This document shows positions 35,553 through 45,600 of a DNA stretch of 53,779 nt, piece after piece. The notes under the pieces are model-generated. The model searched no databases, had not been told where the DNA came from, and saw only the letters and a list, made by a program, of their open reading frames with translations. The DNA is from a candidate division TM6 bacterium UASB124 (GTDB lineage: Bacteria > Babelota > Babeliae > Babelales > RVW-14). The stretch is from assembly GCA_945897315.1 (NCBI GenBank), contig CAMDFF010000007.1, positions 1 through 53,779 on the forward strand, in the 5' to 3' direction. Every line of letters begins with the position of its first letter. The stretch's first letter is position 1. The position numbers and the translations under genes were made by a program.

Positions 35553-36797
35553 ATGAAACATTATGTGCCATTATTCTTACTTCTTTTGAGTATCCCCTTG
35601 CTTGCAGAAGATTCGGCAGTAGAAGTATCTGTAATAGCAGAAGAAAAAAAACATGACGATGCTGCTATTGTGCCAGATGTACTTGCTCAGCCGGTGATAC
35701 CAACGAAAATGGTTGGCGATAAATTAGAGATTACTGTTAATACCTCGCTGCCGCTGACAGGTGAAATGGCGGTACTTGGTCAACAGGTTCTTGATGGTAT
35801 GACATTATTTTTCAACAAGCTTAAGCAGCGAAAAACTAAGGGTATTATAGTTGACCTTAATGTTCTTGATGATGGATTTGAGACAGTTAAAACACATGAT
35901 AATATCGCTGCCATGGCAGCACAGTCGCCATTATGTATAAGTCTTTTGAGTACACGATCAGTATATGCTGTTTCTGATTTGGTGCAGCAGCACAAAATCT
36001 TGCTGCTCTTTCCGCTTGAAGGGGCCGCAGCCACGCGTGCTTCTAGCTTTGATAATGTTATTTTTTTTCGACCAAGCTATGAGCAAGAAATTGGTCGGCT
36101 TGTTGACTATGCACTTCATACATTGCATAAATCTAAAATTGGCTTGTTTTATGAGGCTAGTGATTCAGGCGATGATGTCCTCACTGCAACAAAGCGAGTA
36201 CTCAAGCAGCATGATTTATCGTTGCATGCAGAAGGCTGGTATCCTGCGCAAACATTGCAAGTAGAGAGAGCGGCTAGTGAAATTTCTATCAAAGCACCTA
36301 ATGTTATTATCTGTGTTTCTAAAGCGCGACCAACATATAATTTTGTACGTTATTTTGTGAATAAGGGGCTCCATAAAACAGTTTTTATGGGTCTGTCTGG
36401 CCTTGATAGTATTCAAGAAACATTAAAAAAATCGCGAGGTATTAACTTAACTACCTCGTCAGTAGTGCCAGATCCAGCAACGAGTGAGTTGCAAATTGTG
36501 AAAGAGTTTAGGGCTGATTTACAAAAATTCATGGGCAATAAAAAGCCAACCTCTTATGCGCTGGAAGGGTATATTAATGCGTCACTCTGTTATGAAATAC
36601 TTAAAATCACTCCGCAGCCCCTGAGTATCACTGGTATTCTTGCAACAATTGCTTCTCTTAAAAAAGTGAATTTTAAAGGGCTCGTGCTACAGTTTAATTC
36701 AGCAACAAGAACATTGTCACAGCAGGTGCACATCATGAATGATCATAAAAAAACTGCTCAGCATAAACCTAAAGAACAAGAAAAGGAACATGCATGA
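35553..36797 (+). CDS. Periplasmic amino-acid-type binding protein (PBP type I)
   Basis: 414 residues from the ATG at 35553, which has AGAGG seven bases upstream and begins the signal peptide MKHYVPLFLLLLSIPLLA; the frame is open further up from 35460. The two-lobed periplasmic binding fold of the Leu/Ile/Val type is visible: TSLPLTGEMAVLGQQVLDGM, then ILLLFPLEGAAATRASSFDNVIFFRPS and KIGLFYEASDSGDD, with YALEGYINASLCYEIL near the end. In transporters these proteins hand ligand to an ABC permease, but no permease is here; instead a channel gene overlaps its stop by 4 bp (ATGA). The C-terminal ~20 residues are a charged KPKEQEKEH tail. It may bind a small ligand for the channel. Confidence 0.85.
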   Translation: MKHYVPLFLLLLSIPLLAEDSAVEVSVIAEEKKHDDAAIVPDVLAQPVIPTKMVGDKLEITVNTSLPLTGEMAVLGQQVLDGMTLFFNKLKQRKTKGIIVDLNVLDDGFETVKTHDNIAAMAAQSPLCISLLSTRSVYAVSDLVQQHKILLLFPLEGAAATRASSFDNVIFFRPSYEQEIGRLVDYALHTLHKSKIGLFYEASDSGDDVLTATKRVLKQHDLSLHAEGWYPAQTLQVERAASEISIKAPNVIICVSKARPTYNFVRYFVNKGLHKTVFMGLSGLDSIQETLKKSRGINLTTSSVVPDPATSELQIVKEFRADLQKFMGNKKPTSYALEGYINASLCYEILKITPQPLSITGILATIASLKKVNFKGLVLQFNSATRTLSQQVHIMNDHKKTAQHKPKEQEKEHA

Positions 36798-37897
36798 AAA
36801 ATGTTGATCCTGAAGTAGTAGTACCTGCAGAGCGTTCATGGAAACGTTTTTTTGATGTTACTAATACATCAGTTAAAGGGGTTCTTCTTGGGGTTTTGGT
36901 TGTTTATTTGCTGATTATTTTTTCGTATGCATTGCGACAATTTAATACAACAGATAGTATTCCACTCCTTAAGCCAATCAATACTGAAGCGCTTAAAAAG
37001 ATGGGTCCATTTATGGTACGTGTCAAAACAGGCATGTTTATCAAGCATTTTCCTGTGTTTGATGTGAGCAAAAACACTTTTCAGGTTGATGCAATTGTTT
37101 GGTTTGAGTTTAATGGCGATGAGATGAATCTAGACACTGTTGAGCGTTTTTCATTCGATAATGGTAAGATGATTTACAAAAGTCCCCCAGACATAAAAGT
37201 GACAGGGGTAAATATTTTTGTTCGATATAATGTTATTTTTGAGCTTAAAACTAATTTGCAGTTTCATCGCTTTCCGCTAGAAGACCATCGACTTACTATT
37301 ATGATGGCCAATGAGTTTGTAACCCCTGACGAGATGATTTTTATTGTTGGTGCAAGCTCTTTCACAATGTTTTCAAAAGAGGCGCCTGCCGGTTGGAATT
37401 TTGGAGATTTGAGCGTTGATGCGGGAGTGCAGCCTTTGATACTTGATAAAAATGATATAGAGAAAAAAGCAGAATCGCCAAAAGCACTCTTTATTGCCAA
37501 TGTCATTAAATCATCAAGTCGTCGTACTCTTGTTATTTTCTTGCCTTTGTTTTCTATGGTCTTTCTAGCTTTATTATGTTTTTTGATGAATGCAGGCAAT
37601 ACGGCTGGTAAAATAGCACTGTCATCATCTGCGCTGACAGGTCTTTTAGGGTATCGATTTGTGCTTGAACAAATGGTGCCACAGGTAGGTTATTTTACAA
37701 CAACTGATAGTATTTACCTGTTGCTTCTCGTGTTTGCATTTCTTAATTTCTGTGTCCAGCTCTTTTTAACGCGATATGTAATGGTTAATACAGAGCCACC
37801 AACAGCTGCGATAACCAGTGAGTTGATAAGTAGTTGGTTTTTTATGATCGCACTGGTTTCATTGACGGCCGCTACGACCTTCTTGATTTTGTTCTGA
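36794..37897 (+). CDS. Pentameric ligand-gated ion channel-like protein
   Basis: 367 residues. After an extra N-terminal helix (28-47) comes an extracytoplasmic region of about 170 residues and four membrane helices: M1 245-265, M2 270-293, M3 304-327 and M4 345-366. This is the layout of the pentameric (Cys-loop-type) channel superfamily. Prokaryotic members such as GLIC show the same segments: VKTGMFIKHFPVFD before a W-containing strand, the FPLED turn at 160-164 in place of the Cys-loop FPxD, GWNF near 201, a Pro in M1 (IFLPLFSM), and a MVPQVGYFTTTD stretch linking M2 to M3 followed by a long M3. The Cys pair is absent, as in prokaryotic relatives. It directly overlaps the ligand-binding gene. 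Ion selectivity and ligand are unknown. Confidence 0.75.
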   Translation: MKNVDPEVVVPAERSWKRFFDVTNTSVKGVLLGVLVVYLLIIFSYALRQFNTTDSIPLLKPINTEALKKMGPFMVRVKTGMFIKHFPVFDVSKNTFQVDAIVWFEFNGDEMNLDTVERFSFDNGKMIYKSPPDIKVTGVNIFVRYNVIFELKTNLQFHRFPLEDHRLTIMMANEFVTPDEMIFIVGASSFTMFSKEAPAGWNFGDLSVDAGVQPLILDKNDIEKKAESPKALFIANVIKSSSRRTLVIFLPLFSMVFLALLCFLMNAGNTAGKIALSSSALTGLLGYRFVLEQMVPQVGYFTTTDSIYLLLLVFAFLNFCVQLFLTRYVMVNTEPPTAAITSELISSWFFMIALVSLTAATTFLILF

Positions 37898-37904
37898 GGA
37901 ATTT

Positions 37905-39638
37905 ATGCCACATAAAGAAATATCCGCAACAACACCAATCCCATCAGTAACAATTCCCACAAGCCATCATATTTTAAAATATAGCGCCTTGGGAAGCGGC
38001 ATTTTTATTCTGCTTGTGCTGATAGCGTTGCTTGTTATGCCACGCCCGTCATATAAAACGGGATTTCAGTCATTGGGTCTTACAGAAGGTTATGCAGCAT
38101 CGCTCAATGAGCAGTATTCTATGGATAACGAAAATACGATTAAGCCTGAATTTAAGAAATATTGGGCAACAATTGTCCCCTCGAAACTTGATATCATAAA
38201 AGAAAAAATTGCATGGTTAGCATCATTTGTACATCTTGCAAAGACTCCTGTGTGGTCACCTAGTTTTTTTAAAAACCAGCTAGTTGCACTGACGGCAGCG
38301 CGTGAGGCAATGGGTAGCAAGGGCGATACCATCGTAAAAATTACTACTACACCACAATCAAAAATTGTAGTTTTTGGCTATATTCAAGGGGCTATTCATT
38401 CACTAAGTCGTTGCTTGCTGCAGCTTAAAAGACTAGGCATTATTAACGATGATCTGGTTATTACGAGCCCAGATTTTTTTATTGTGTTTACTGGTGGCAT
38501 TATTAGTCGGTCGCCGCACAATATGGCAACACTGAGTTTGGTATGTACATTGCTTGAAAAAAACCCACAGCAAGTTGTTTATGTGCCTGGTACGCATGAG
38601 TCTAAAGGGTACTGGCAAGAGCATGCACTGAAAAATGAGCTGGTGACAGTTGCTTCATATCTTGGTACCGGTGATATTCCCTTAGGTAATGAAGTAAACG
38701 CTTTTTTTAATACTTTACCAGTGGCAGCATATATCACGCTTAATGGCAACGAAACTAAAGACTTTATCCGCATTTCTGATGCTGGTCGTGGCCAGAGCGA
38801 GCAGCTTTCAGAGGCGGCTTATTCTGGATTTTTAACGAGTAAGGGTGATAAGCCTGTTACCATTCATCCTCTTTCTTCTAAAGGTGATGGTAAGGGCGAC
38901 GTTAAAATTAGCGTGATTTTCAAAGGTGAAAAAAAGCGAGAAAGTTATCAGCCGCATGAAGGATTACGCTTACTTCAATCAGATATGGATTCAGTTGCAT
39001 GGGCAACACTTTCGTGTCCAACAGTGGTATATCAAAAAGCAATTAAGTTTATACATGATGCTTTTGTGATTATTGGTGCGGGCAAGCAAACAGAAGATTG
39101 GACAGTTACATTGTATAATCGTGATGTGCGTACTAAAGATCCATTTAAAGAAACTGTCTTTAATTTACTTACGGGTGCTGATGTTGTGACGGGGAGTAAA
39201 CCAGTAGATCCTGAAGAAAAGAATACTGATAAAAAAGAAATTGTCCTGGCGTCTGTCGAAAAGAAGCATAAAGAGCCAAAGCAAAAAGAGCCTTCTAGTA
39301 AAGAAAAAGAGCATAAAAGTAAAGCGCTTGACCCTGCATCGGGTGCTGTTTTTGATGCGACAGTTACCGGAACAATGGCTCAGATTACAGCGATACAGCA
39401 GCAGCTACAGGTGTTGACCAAAGATGTAGAGTCTTTAGCGCATAGCGTGCAAGCTTCTGCTCATTCTGCGCCATCGATAGGTGATCAGGAACAGAAAAAA
39501 GAAAACGCATCAGTGGCAGTAGCCGTAGGAAAAGAGCCAGATCTTGTACACCAAGAAAAAAAAATTAATGAGCTAGAAAAGAACGTAGTGCCTATAGCAG
39601 TAGAAGACCCAGAGGCCTCGGCTTTTCAGCCGATCTAA
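37905..39638 (+). CDS. Membrane-anchored, degenerate Ser/Thr phosphatase-like protein
   Basis: 577 residues. One membrane helix at 29-46 is followed by a large extracytoplasmic or cytoplasmic body. Residues 155-240 keep the order of calcineurin-type phosphatase motifs but not their metal ligands: GDxHG reads GYIQG (159-161 altered), GDxVDRG reads GGIISRS, and GNHE reads GTHE with His231-Glu232 kept. Spacing and hydrophobic pattern (VVFGYIQGAIHSLSRCLLQL, VYVPGTHE) fit a PP1-like fold. The C-terminal ~180 residues are Lys/Glu-rich with a coiled-coil-like segment. Seven bp after the channel gene. Likely a pseudoenzyme with a scaffold or sensor role. Confidence is limited because only motif spacing supports the homology. 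Confidence 0.6.
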   Translation: MPHKEISATTPIPSVTIPTSHHILKYSALGSGIFILLVLIALLVMPRPSYKTGFQSLGLTEGYAASLNEQYSMDNENTIKPEFKKYWATIVPSKLDIIKEKIAWLASFVHLAKTPVWSPSFFKNQLVALTAAREAMGSKGDTIVKITTTPQSKIVVFGYIQGAIHSLSRCLLQLKRLGIINDDLVITSPDFFIVFTGGIISRSPHNMATLSLVCTLLEKNPQQVVYVPGTHESKGYWQEHALKNELVTVASYLGTGDIPLGNEVNAFFNTLPVAAYITLNGNETKDFIRISDAGRGQSEQLSEAAYSGFLTSKGDKPVTIHPLSSKGDGKGDVKISVIFKGEKKRESYQPHEGLRLLQSDMDSVAWATLSCPTVVYQKAIKFIHDAFVIIGAGKQTEDWTVTLYNRDVRTKDPFKETVFNLLTGADVVTGSKPVDPEEKNTDKKEIVLASVEKKHKEPKQKEPSSKEKEHKSKALDPASGAVFDATVTGTMAQITAIQQQLQVLTKDVESLAHSVQASAHSAPSIGDQEQKKENASVAVAVGKEPDLVHQEKKINELEKNVVPIAVEDPEASAFQPI

Positions 39639-39659
39639 CGATATGTTTAGGAATGTAGT

Positions 39660-41900
39660 ATGAAAATAATGTTACGCATGTGGTGCCTTGCTTGTTTAGG
39701 GCTTGCGATGCCAGCGGTCCATGCAACAGAAAAAATAACTGGTGCTTTGCACGCACAATTATCAGAGCAACGCGGGGTGCAGCATTATGTGCCGGTAGAA
39801 AGAAACAAAAAAGAACTCTCTCACATTATTAAAACATCTGGGGATGAAGGGTGTGAGCCTAATCTTGCAACAATGGCGCAGCTGACGAGCAGCAATAAAG
39901 ATATGGCACTATTTTTTGGGGGCACATTAAAAAATGAGTTCTTTGTATATAATCGCTGCTTTACCTTGCGTGATGATTATAATGACCAGAATGATTTTTT
40001 TAGACACAAATTGCAGCTTGATGGGGGCATTGTTCAAGGTCTTAAGAAATATGGTAAGCCTGCATCGCAGGCAGCAATTCGTTTGACGAACTATGTTCTG
40101 TGGCAAGATGCAAGTAACTATACGCCGCAGTATATTGATCAAATTACATTTCCCAGCGCAGATAATGCCATACTGATAAGCAACGTGCCCGTTAAGACAA
40201 TTGTACCACTTGTGTTTGTTGAAGAGGCATGGTTTAAGCTGCATGTTGGCACCTTTGCCAAGCCGTGTAAGGGTCAGGATACCTATTTAAAAGTTGGTTA
40301 CTTTCCCTATCAGTTGGGTCGTGGGTTGACGATGGGGACTCATAACGACCTTGCTGTTGACTATTTAGGGTGGGGAGGCGATGGTGGTTTTACGCGTTAT
40401 CCATTTATGCCACCTGGTATTTTATGGCACCAAGAGATTACAAAAAAGCTTTCAGTAGATGCATATTTTAACTTGTGGCATGAAACTAATGCTTCGATTA
40501 GTGATACGTTGAAGCAAACAAAGCGGCAACGGCTTGATGGCTCGCAGCCTGAGCGTGGAAGTGGTAAGGATACCTGGTCTTTTGCATTGCGTGCAGATTA
40601 TGTGGTTGAACATGAAGATGCGGGGAGTGCACTTATTCAGCCCTATGCGATGTTTACGCGTGCACCAGAACAGACGATTGAGGTATTTGCGGACGCAAGC
40701 TCAGAACTGTTTACGCTTGGTACCATGGTTGACTGGAAGCGAAATAACCTGACGGTTAATATAGAATGCGCATTGCAGCTGGGGCACCAAGATGTGCATG
40801 CGCTTGACCGCAATACGTACCAGCTTTCTGCAGGTGCAACAGGGGCTATTACGCGCGGCTTTACTCATATTCAACAAATTGATCAAAACAGACAGCCTGC
40901 TGAAACAAACCCTGCACAAAGAAGTTTTCAAGCTGCTGGTGATGTGACGGCTGGTGATGATAACAATTCGTTTAACCCATCAGATAACTTGAGCCAGATT
41001 GTTTTGCTGCCTGAAAATCGATCTCTTGATGCACAGGGTCAAAGATTAAAAATTGCAGGAGCAGAAGTAGAAGTAACAGCTGGTGGTGCTGGTGTTAACC
41101 TCGTCAACACAGATATTTTTGGTAATAATCGGTTCAGAAAGGCCTACCGGCTAGAAAATCGAGGTGTAATGTTCATGGCCGATGCAATATACGATATTGA
41201 AAAGCACCCGGTGAGTCTTGCGGGAGCATTAGGCTACATATCTGGTGATCGTTATCCATACAATAATGAAACATCTCGTGTATTTCGAGGATTTATTCCA
41301 CAGCGCTCGCGCTACCGCGGCTATGGGGTAAAAAACTTCCTGATGTTTGAACGGCAGATTATTCCACGGCCGCTCAATATTTCTTATCGCACATTGAGCG
41401 CTTACAATGATCTAAAAGATTTAAGTAATCTACAGTTTTTTGGTATTGGAGCTACCTATTTTCCATTCAGTAAACGCGCACGCGGCCATATTGGTGCTGA
41501 TGTCATGCTGCTTGGTGAAGTAGCGCGACTCAAGACCTGGGATATTAATGGTAAGCATCCAGACCCAGCTATTGAGCTACAGTTGATGCGGTTACGTAAT
41601 GCCCCGACCATTAATACTAATTTTGGTACCCCAACACTTTTTAGTGGCTGGGAAACAACTAAAGACGCAAGCAGATTTTTGGGCTATGAGCTTGATGTCC
41701 GTGCGCATTACCAAGTGCTGGATCATTGTGATCTCTTGGTACATGCTAGCTTTTTTATTCCAGGGAATTTATACAAAGATCTTAATGGCCAGCCAAATAT
41801 TATGACACAACGTGTTGACAAAGACGGCTTTTTACGCTACGACAGCCTTGGCAATAATACGGCAATGGGCTTAATGATTGGATTGCATTACGAATTTTAG
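39660..41900 (+). CDS. Outer-membrane beta-barrel protein of the channel operon
   Basis: 746 residues with a signal peptide (MKIMLRMWCLACLGLAMPAVHA). The chain has many amphipathic strands and ends in GLMIGLHYEF, a good Bam C-terminal signal. The pattern (YLKVGYFPYQLGRGLTMG; FNLWHETNASI; LGYISGDRYPYNNE) resembles AlgE/porin-like barrels of about 18 strands, with a long loop or insert around residues 400-480 rich in Gln, Asn and Gly. No specific family is recognised. It follows the phosphatase-like gene by 21 bp and precedes the small secreted gene by 15 bp, so it is part of the operon and could form the outer-membrane gate for the system. Confidence 0.75.
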   Translation: MKIMLRMWCLACLGLAMPAVHATEKITGALHAQLSEQRGVQHYVPVERNKKELSHIIKTSGDEGCEPNLATMAQLTSSNKDMALFFGGTLKNEFFVYNRCFTLRDDYNDQNDFFRHKLQLDGGIVQGLKKYGKPASQAAIRLTNYVLWQDASNYTPQYIDQITFPSADNAILISNVPVKTIVPLVFVEEAWFKLHVGTFAKPCKGQDTYLKVGYFPYQLGRGLTMGTHNDLAVDYLGWGGDGGFTRYPFMPPGILWHQEITKKLSVDAYFNLWHETNASISDTLKQTKRQRLDGSQPERGSGKDTWSFALRADYVVEHEDAGSALIQPYAMFTRAPEQTIEVFADASSELFTLGTMVDWKRNNLTVNIECALQLGHQDVHALDRNTYQLSAGATGAITRGFTHIQQIDQNRQPAETNPAQRSFQAAGDVTAGDDNNSFNPSDNLSQIVLLPENRSLDAQGQRLKIAGAEVEVTAGGAGVNLVNTDIFGNNRFRKAYRLENRGVMFMADAIYDIEKHPVSLAGALGYISGDRYPYNNETSRVFRGFIPQRSRYRGYGVKNFLMFERQIIPRPLNISYRTLSAYNDLKDLSNLQFFGIGATYFPFSKRARGHIGADVMLLGEVARLKTWDINGKHPDPAIELQLMRLRNAPTINTNFGTPTLFSGWETTKDASRFLGYELDVRAHYQVLDHCDLLVHASFFIPGNLYKDLNGQPNIMTQRVDKDGFLRYDSLGNNTAMGLMIGLHYEF

Positions 41901-41915
41901 GAATTAGGAATAGTC

Positions 41916-42677
41916 ATGAAAATAATACTAGCTTTGCTATTGGCTCTTATGGTTTCGCCTTGTTTGGCGCTTACCCCTGACGATATTGAAGAGATCGTTG
42001 AACGTGTTATAGAAGAAGAGGCAACGCGTGGGTATGATCAAAAAAATAAACATGGTCGTTTTGATCTTCTTGCTAAGAGTGTAGATGATTATGTTATTGC
42101 TCATCTTAACAAGCTTCAACAGCCCCTACAGCGATTACCAGAAGCATTGCGCCATGAGGTTAAACAGTTGTCAGGATTGTTATCGCACCAGCTGTTTAAT
42201 AAAGTAAAACAATCATGCGTGACATATGATAGCCTGAAAAAAGCTGTTGCAGTGATGCTGAGTCGTGTGGTTGATCATTCTGTTCGGTATATTGATAAAA
42301 AGGATATCGAACAACATCTCATCACGAGTGTTACGGATTTGCAAAAGCACGTTGGGCTTGAATCGCATGATTGTAGCGCTGATTTGCAGCATGAAATGAA
42401 GTTGTGCAAACAACGATTAGCTAAGACTGCTCATGATCGTTTAGTTCGCTGTAGAGGTTCTTATACTACAGATAAAGAGCTTAATATGCTCTTTTGTCAG
42501 CCAAAACAGGGGCTGCTTAAAAAAATGTGGGCTGATGCGCAAACACAGGTACAGGCGATTACTCTTGCTTATCTAGCAAAAAATCATCCAAATGATAGCA
42601 TGTATGTTCAACCTCCCGAGGCACAGCGGTTACAAAAAGTTGCTGATAAAATTAGAAAAATGATCACCGATTGGTAA
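41916..42677 (+). CDS. Small exported helical protein, last gene of the channel operon
   Basis: 253 residues with a signal peptide (MKIILALLLALMVSPCLA). The mature protein begins TPDDIEEIVERVIEEEATRG and is mostly charged helices with several cysteines (VKQSCVTYD, CSADLQHEMKLC, VRCRGSY). No family recognised. A probable periplasmic partner of the preceding proteins by operon position; the 3' end faces the minus-strand operon across 14 bp. Confidence 0.7.
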   Translation: MKIILALLLALMVSPCLALTPDDIEEIVERVIEEEATRGYDQKNKHGRFDLLAKSVDDYVIAHLNKLQQPLQRLPEALRHEVKQLSGLLSHQLFNKVKQSCVTYDSLKKAVAVMLSRVVDHSVRYIDKKDIEQHLITSVTDLQKHVGLESHDCSADLQHEMKLCKQRLAKTAHDRLVRCRGSYTTDKELNMLFCQPKQGLLKKMWADAQTQVQAITLAYLAKNHPNDSMYVQPPEAQRLQKVADKIRKMITDW

Positions 42678-42691
42678 CCAAGTGGTCTTTT

Positions 42692-45600
42692 TTAGTGCCA
42701 ATGCGACCATGAAGGGTATGGCTCAACCTGATCATAGTCATCAAATAGTGCTTTGGCTGCGTAGGTATTGCAGTAAGTTGGCAGGATGATGTACTCAATC
42801 AGCTTTATGGCGGCTGTAAAATCATCATGATTATTCATGCGCAGTACTATATTGGAATCAGGGTCTTTGATGATCATTTCAAGAGTTGCCAGTAATCGTA
42901 CTACCAATTGGGCCAATGGTTTGCGATTTTCGGGTAGTACGTACATTGGTCTTTGCCAGCTCTCTTGCGTAGGGTTCTTACGGCGTTTTTCAAGTAACAT
43001 ATCGAATGATCCATTACGATAGGCTTGCTGTTTTATTATATTCATATCACTGCGCCACCACTGGTCCTGCTGTGTGAGCTCCCAGAGATCGCACGTTGGA
43101 AGTACCCTGGTTGATGAAGTTTTATTCTGATGCTTTTGGATAACGCTTGTTACAATGCTGAGGCTGTTTTCTTTCTGTTCTACATCTTCTTGTACGCAGC
43201 AATCAAAATTAAGTAACCCATGGTTGGTGGTAGCGCTTGCCCAATCGCGTCGATAAAGCATGCCATCAATAATTGTATGCGCCTCTGCTTTGTGTGATTG
43301 CAGGGCAAAGCAACGGAATGAGCTACGCAATGATTGCTTCACGCTCTCTGCTGGGCAGGCGGCAGTCCATGGCTGGACTATGGCGATAAATTTGCTACGT
43401 GATTGTTGAGCTGCTGTTGTTGTTTGTAATGCCTGATTAAATGGTACTGCTTGTATTGGTATGCCACGTAGCCATGGCTTAGTCATATTTATGTGGTCAT
43501 CAGTAGTTATATCATCCGCATAGAGTAGGTTGATAATGTTGCTATACCAGCAGCTACGTAACATTCGTATTGCAGGTGCTAGTAATTCTTGGTTTTTGCA
43601 ATCTTCGTGCAGAATAAAAAGTGGTCGTACGGCTGTAGAGCTATTTATTTGAGCTGTAGGTTTTTCGTTTCGATCGCTGATACGTTCTCCATCGACGAGG
43701 TGCTTAGTGGGAAGGGCAGGTGCTTCTAACTGTTCCCATAATTTAGCAAGCTGTTCATGGTGTACGTTATGAGTAAAAAAATTAGAAAGGCACTGGCTGA
43801 AACGCACTATATTAGGTAATGATTGTAACTGTACATTCATAAATGATTTTGACATGCCATAAATATGGTCAAGCTGAATAGCCTCATGGGCGATTTTTTT
43901 TTCTACACAAGCGTTTATGTGCTTTTTTGAGTTGGCAAATTGCGCAATTTCTTGCTGGAGAATGGGTGTAAGCTGAGCAATAGAAAGTTCTTGTACTGAA
44001 GAGTTTGCAACAGTCCAAAGGCTGTGAAAAAGAGCATAACGGGTCAGTGCTTCATGTGAAAAACCACGAGCAATTACTTCGCGTTTTGTCGGAGACATAA
44101 AGGTATAAAGTAGCTCCCCACCACTGACAAAATCTTTATAAAGACTTTCATCTGGCGTGAAACCAGGGAAGAGGTGAGCCATTTGTTGAAGAAGATAATT
44201 GATACGAATATTTTCACGCGATGAGCGTGGATACATGCTTAAAAAATCAACAAAGCGGACGTGTTTGACCCCATGCTCTTGCAAACGTGTTGTTAGGTCA
44301 TGCAAAAAATACTCGAATTTATAAGGAAATTTTATTCCCTTTGTGAACAGCATCTGCTCGGTTTCAATATTTTTTAGCCCTTCAGAGCGTACATTTCCTA
44401 ATGAAACAAGGCAGCGTATTTCATAGGGTTTTGCATCTTTAAAAAGATAGGGTTCACCATTGTATTCAAAGGGAATCCACCGGTTACTGGACCGTTTACC
44501 AAGAAGAATAACATTTTTTAAAAATATGGCATGTGGGGTGTCAGGATTATTGAGCTCCGGTATAAAATAGCCTTTGGCTGTAATAGCTTGCTCTGTGAGA
44601 TCAAGAGCCTCTTCATAAGAATTAACTAAGTGCGTACGTTGTTTTAGCGCATATTCTCTGCGCTTGGCAAGCTCTGCTTCATCATATTCAGTTGCAGCAT
44701 CAACAAATACTTTTCCATCTGGTTTGTAGGTAAAATGGCTGACCTGTGCTGGCAGATCGGCAATAAAAACATTGTCAGTATACTGAAAAATTTCTGCTAG
44801 CTGTGACGATGAGTTATCTACGTGATCAAAAGACTTAAGGTCTTCTCCGTGCCGCATCCAGTTTTTAATGTTGCCAAGCATGGTGCTTTTGCCAACACCA
44901 TCAACGAAACTACAGAAAACATAGACGGTTGGTTCATCGTGGGCAGGGACGAGATGCTTAGTAAATTCCTTGGCAAAATTTTGTGCATGCACGGTGGCTC
45001 CCGCGCCTTGCTTTAGTGTTATTTCAATAGGGTAAGTGAGGTCTGGTCCGATAAAAAAACGATTGAGTGGTAGTTTTGAGCGCTGTAAATGTCTGATGTA
45101 TTCAATAGAAAAAAGGACATCTGGAGTGCCTGCGATTTCCTGATTGCCTACACGAAATGCATGGCGGTGCATAATGTGCCAAAAACGCTCAAGCAAGGCA
45201 AAAACTTTTTTTGGATCTTTTTTTGAGAGCAGTTGTAGCATGTACTCTTCCGCGTCAAGCATAAAAGGAAGGGCTTCACCTAGGGCATGCTCTTGTAAAA
45301 TGCTGGCTTTGTCGTCAAAAATTTCAATAAGATGTGCGTCAATGTGTTGGAAGCTTTGGTCTAGTAATTTTGGGTATAAGAGGTGAATTTTTTGTAACTG
45401 TTTAAATAAAAAGCCAGTCATAAAACCAAAACGATTATGTAATTTTTGTGACCAACCGCTACTGTTTTTGCGCATTGCTTCATCATTGATACGCTCTTGA
45501 GAAAAATTTGTTTGGTATTGTGGCACAGCCTGCTCTTCATAGCCCATGATGACTAACCGTCCATCAAGGTTAAGCCCTGCAGTGCTCATGTACTGTTCGA

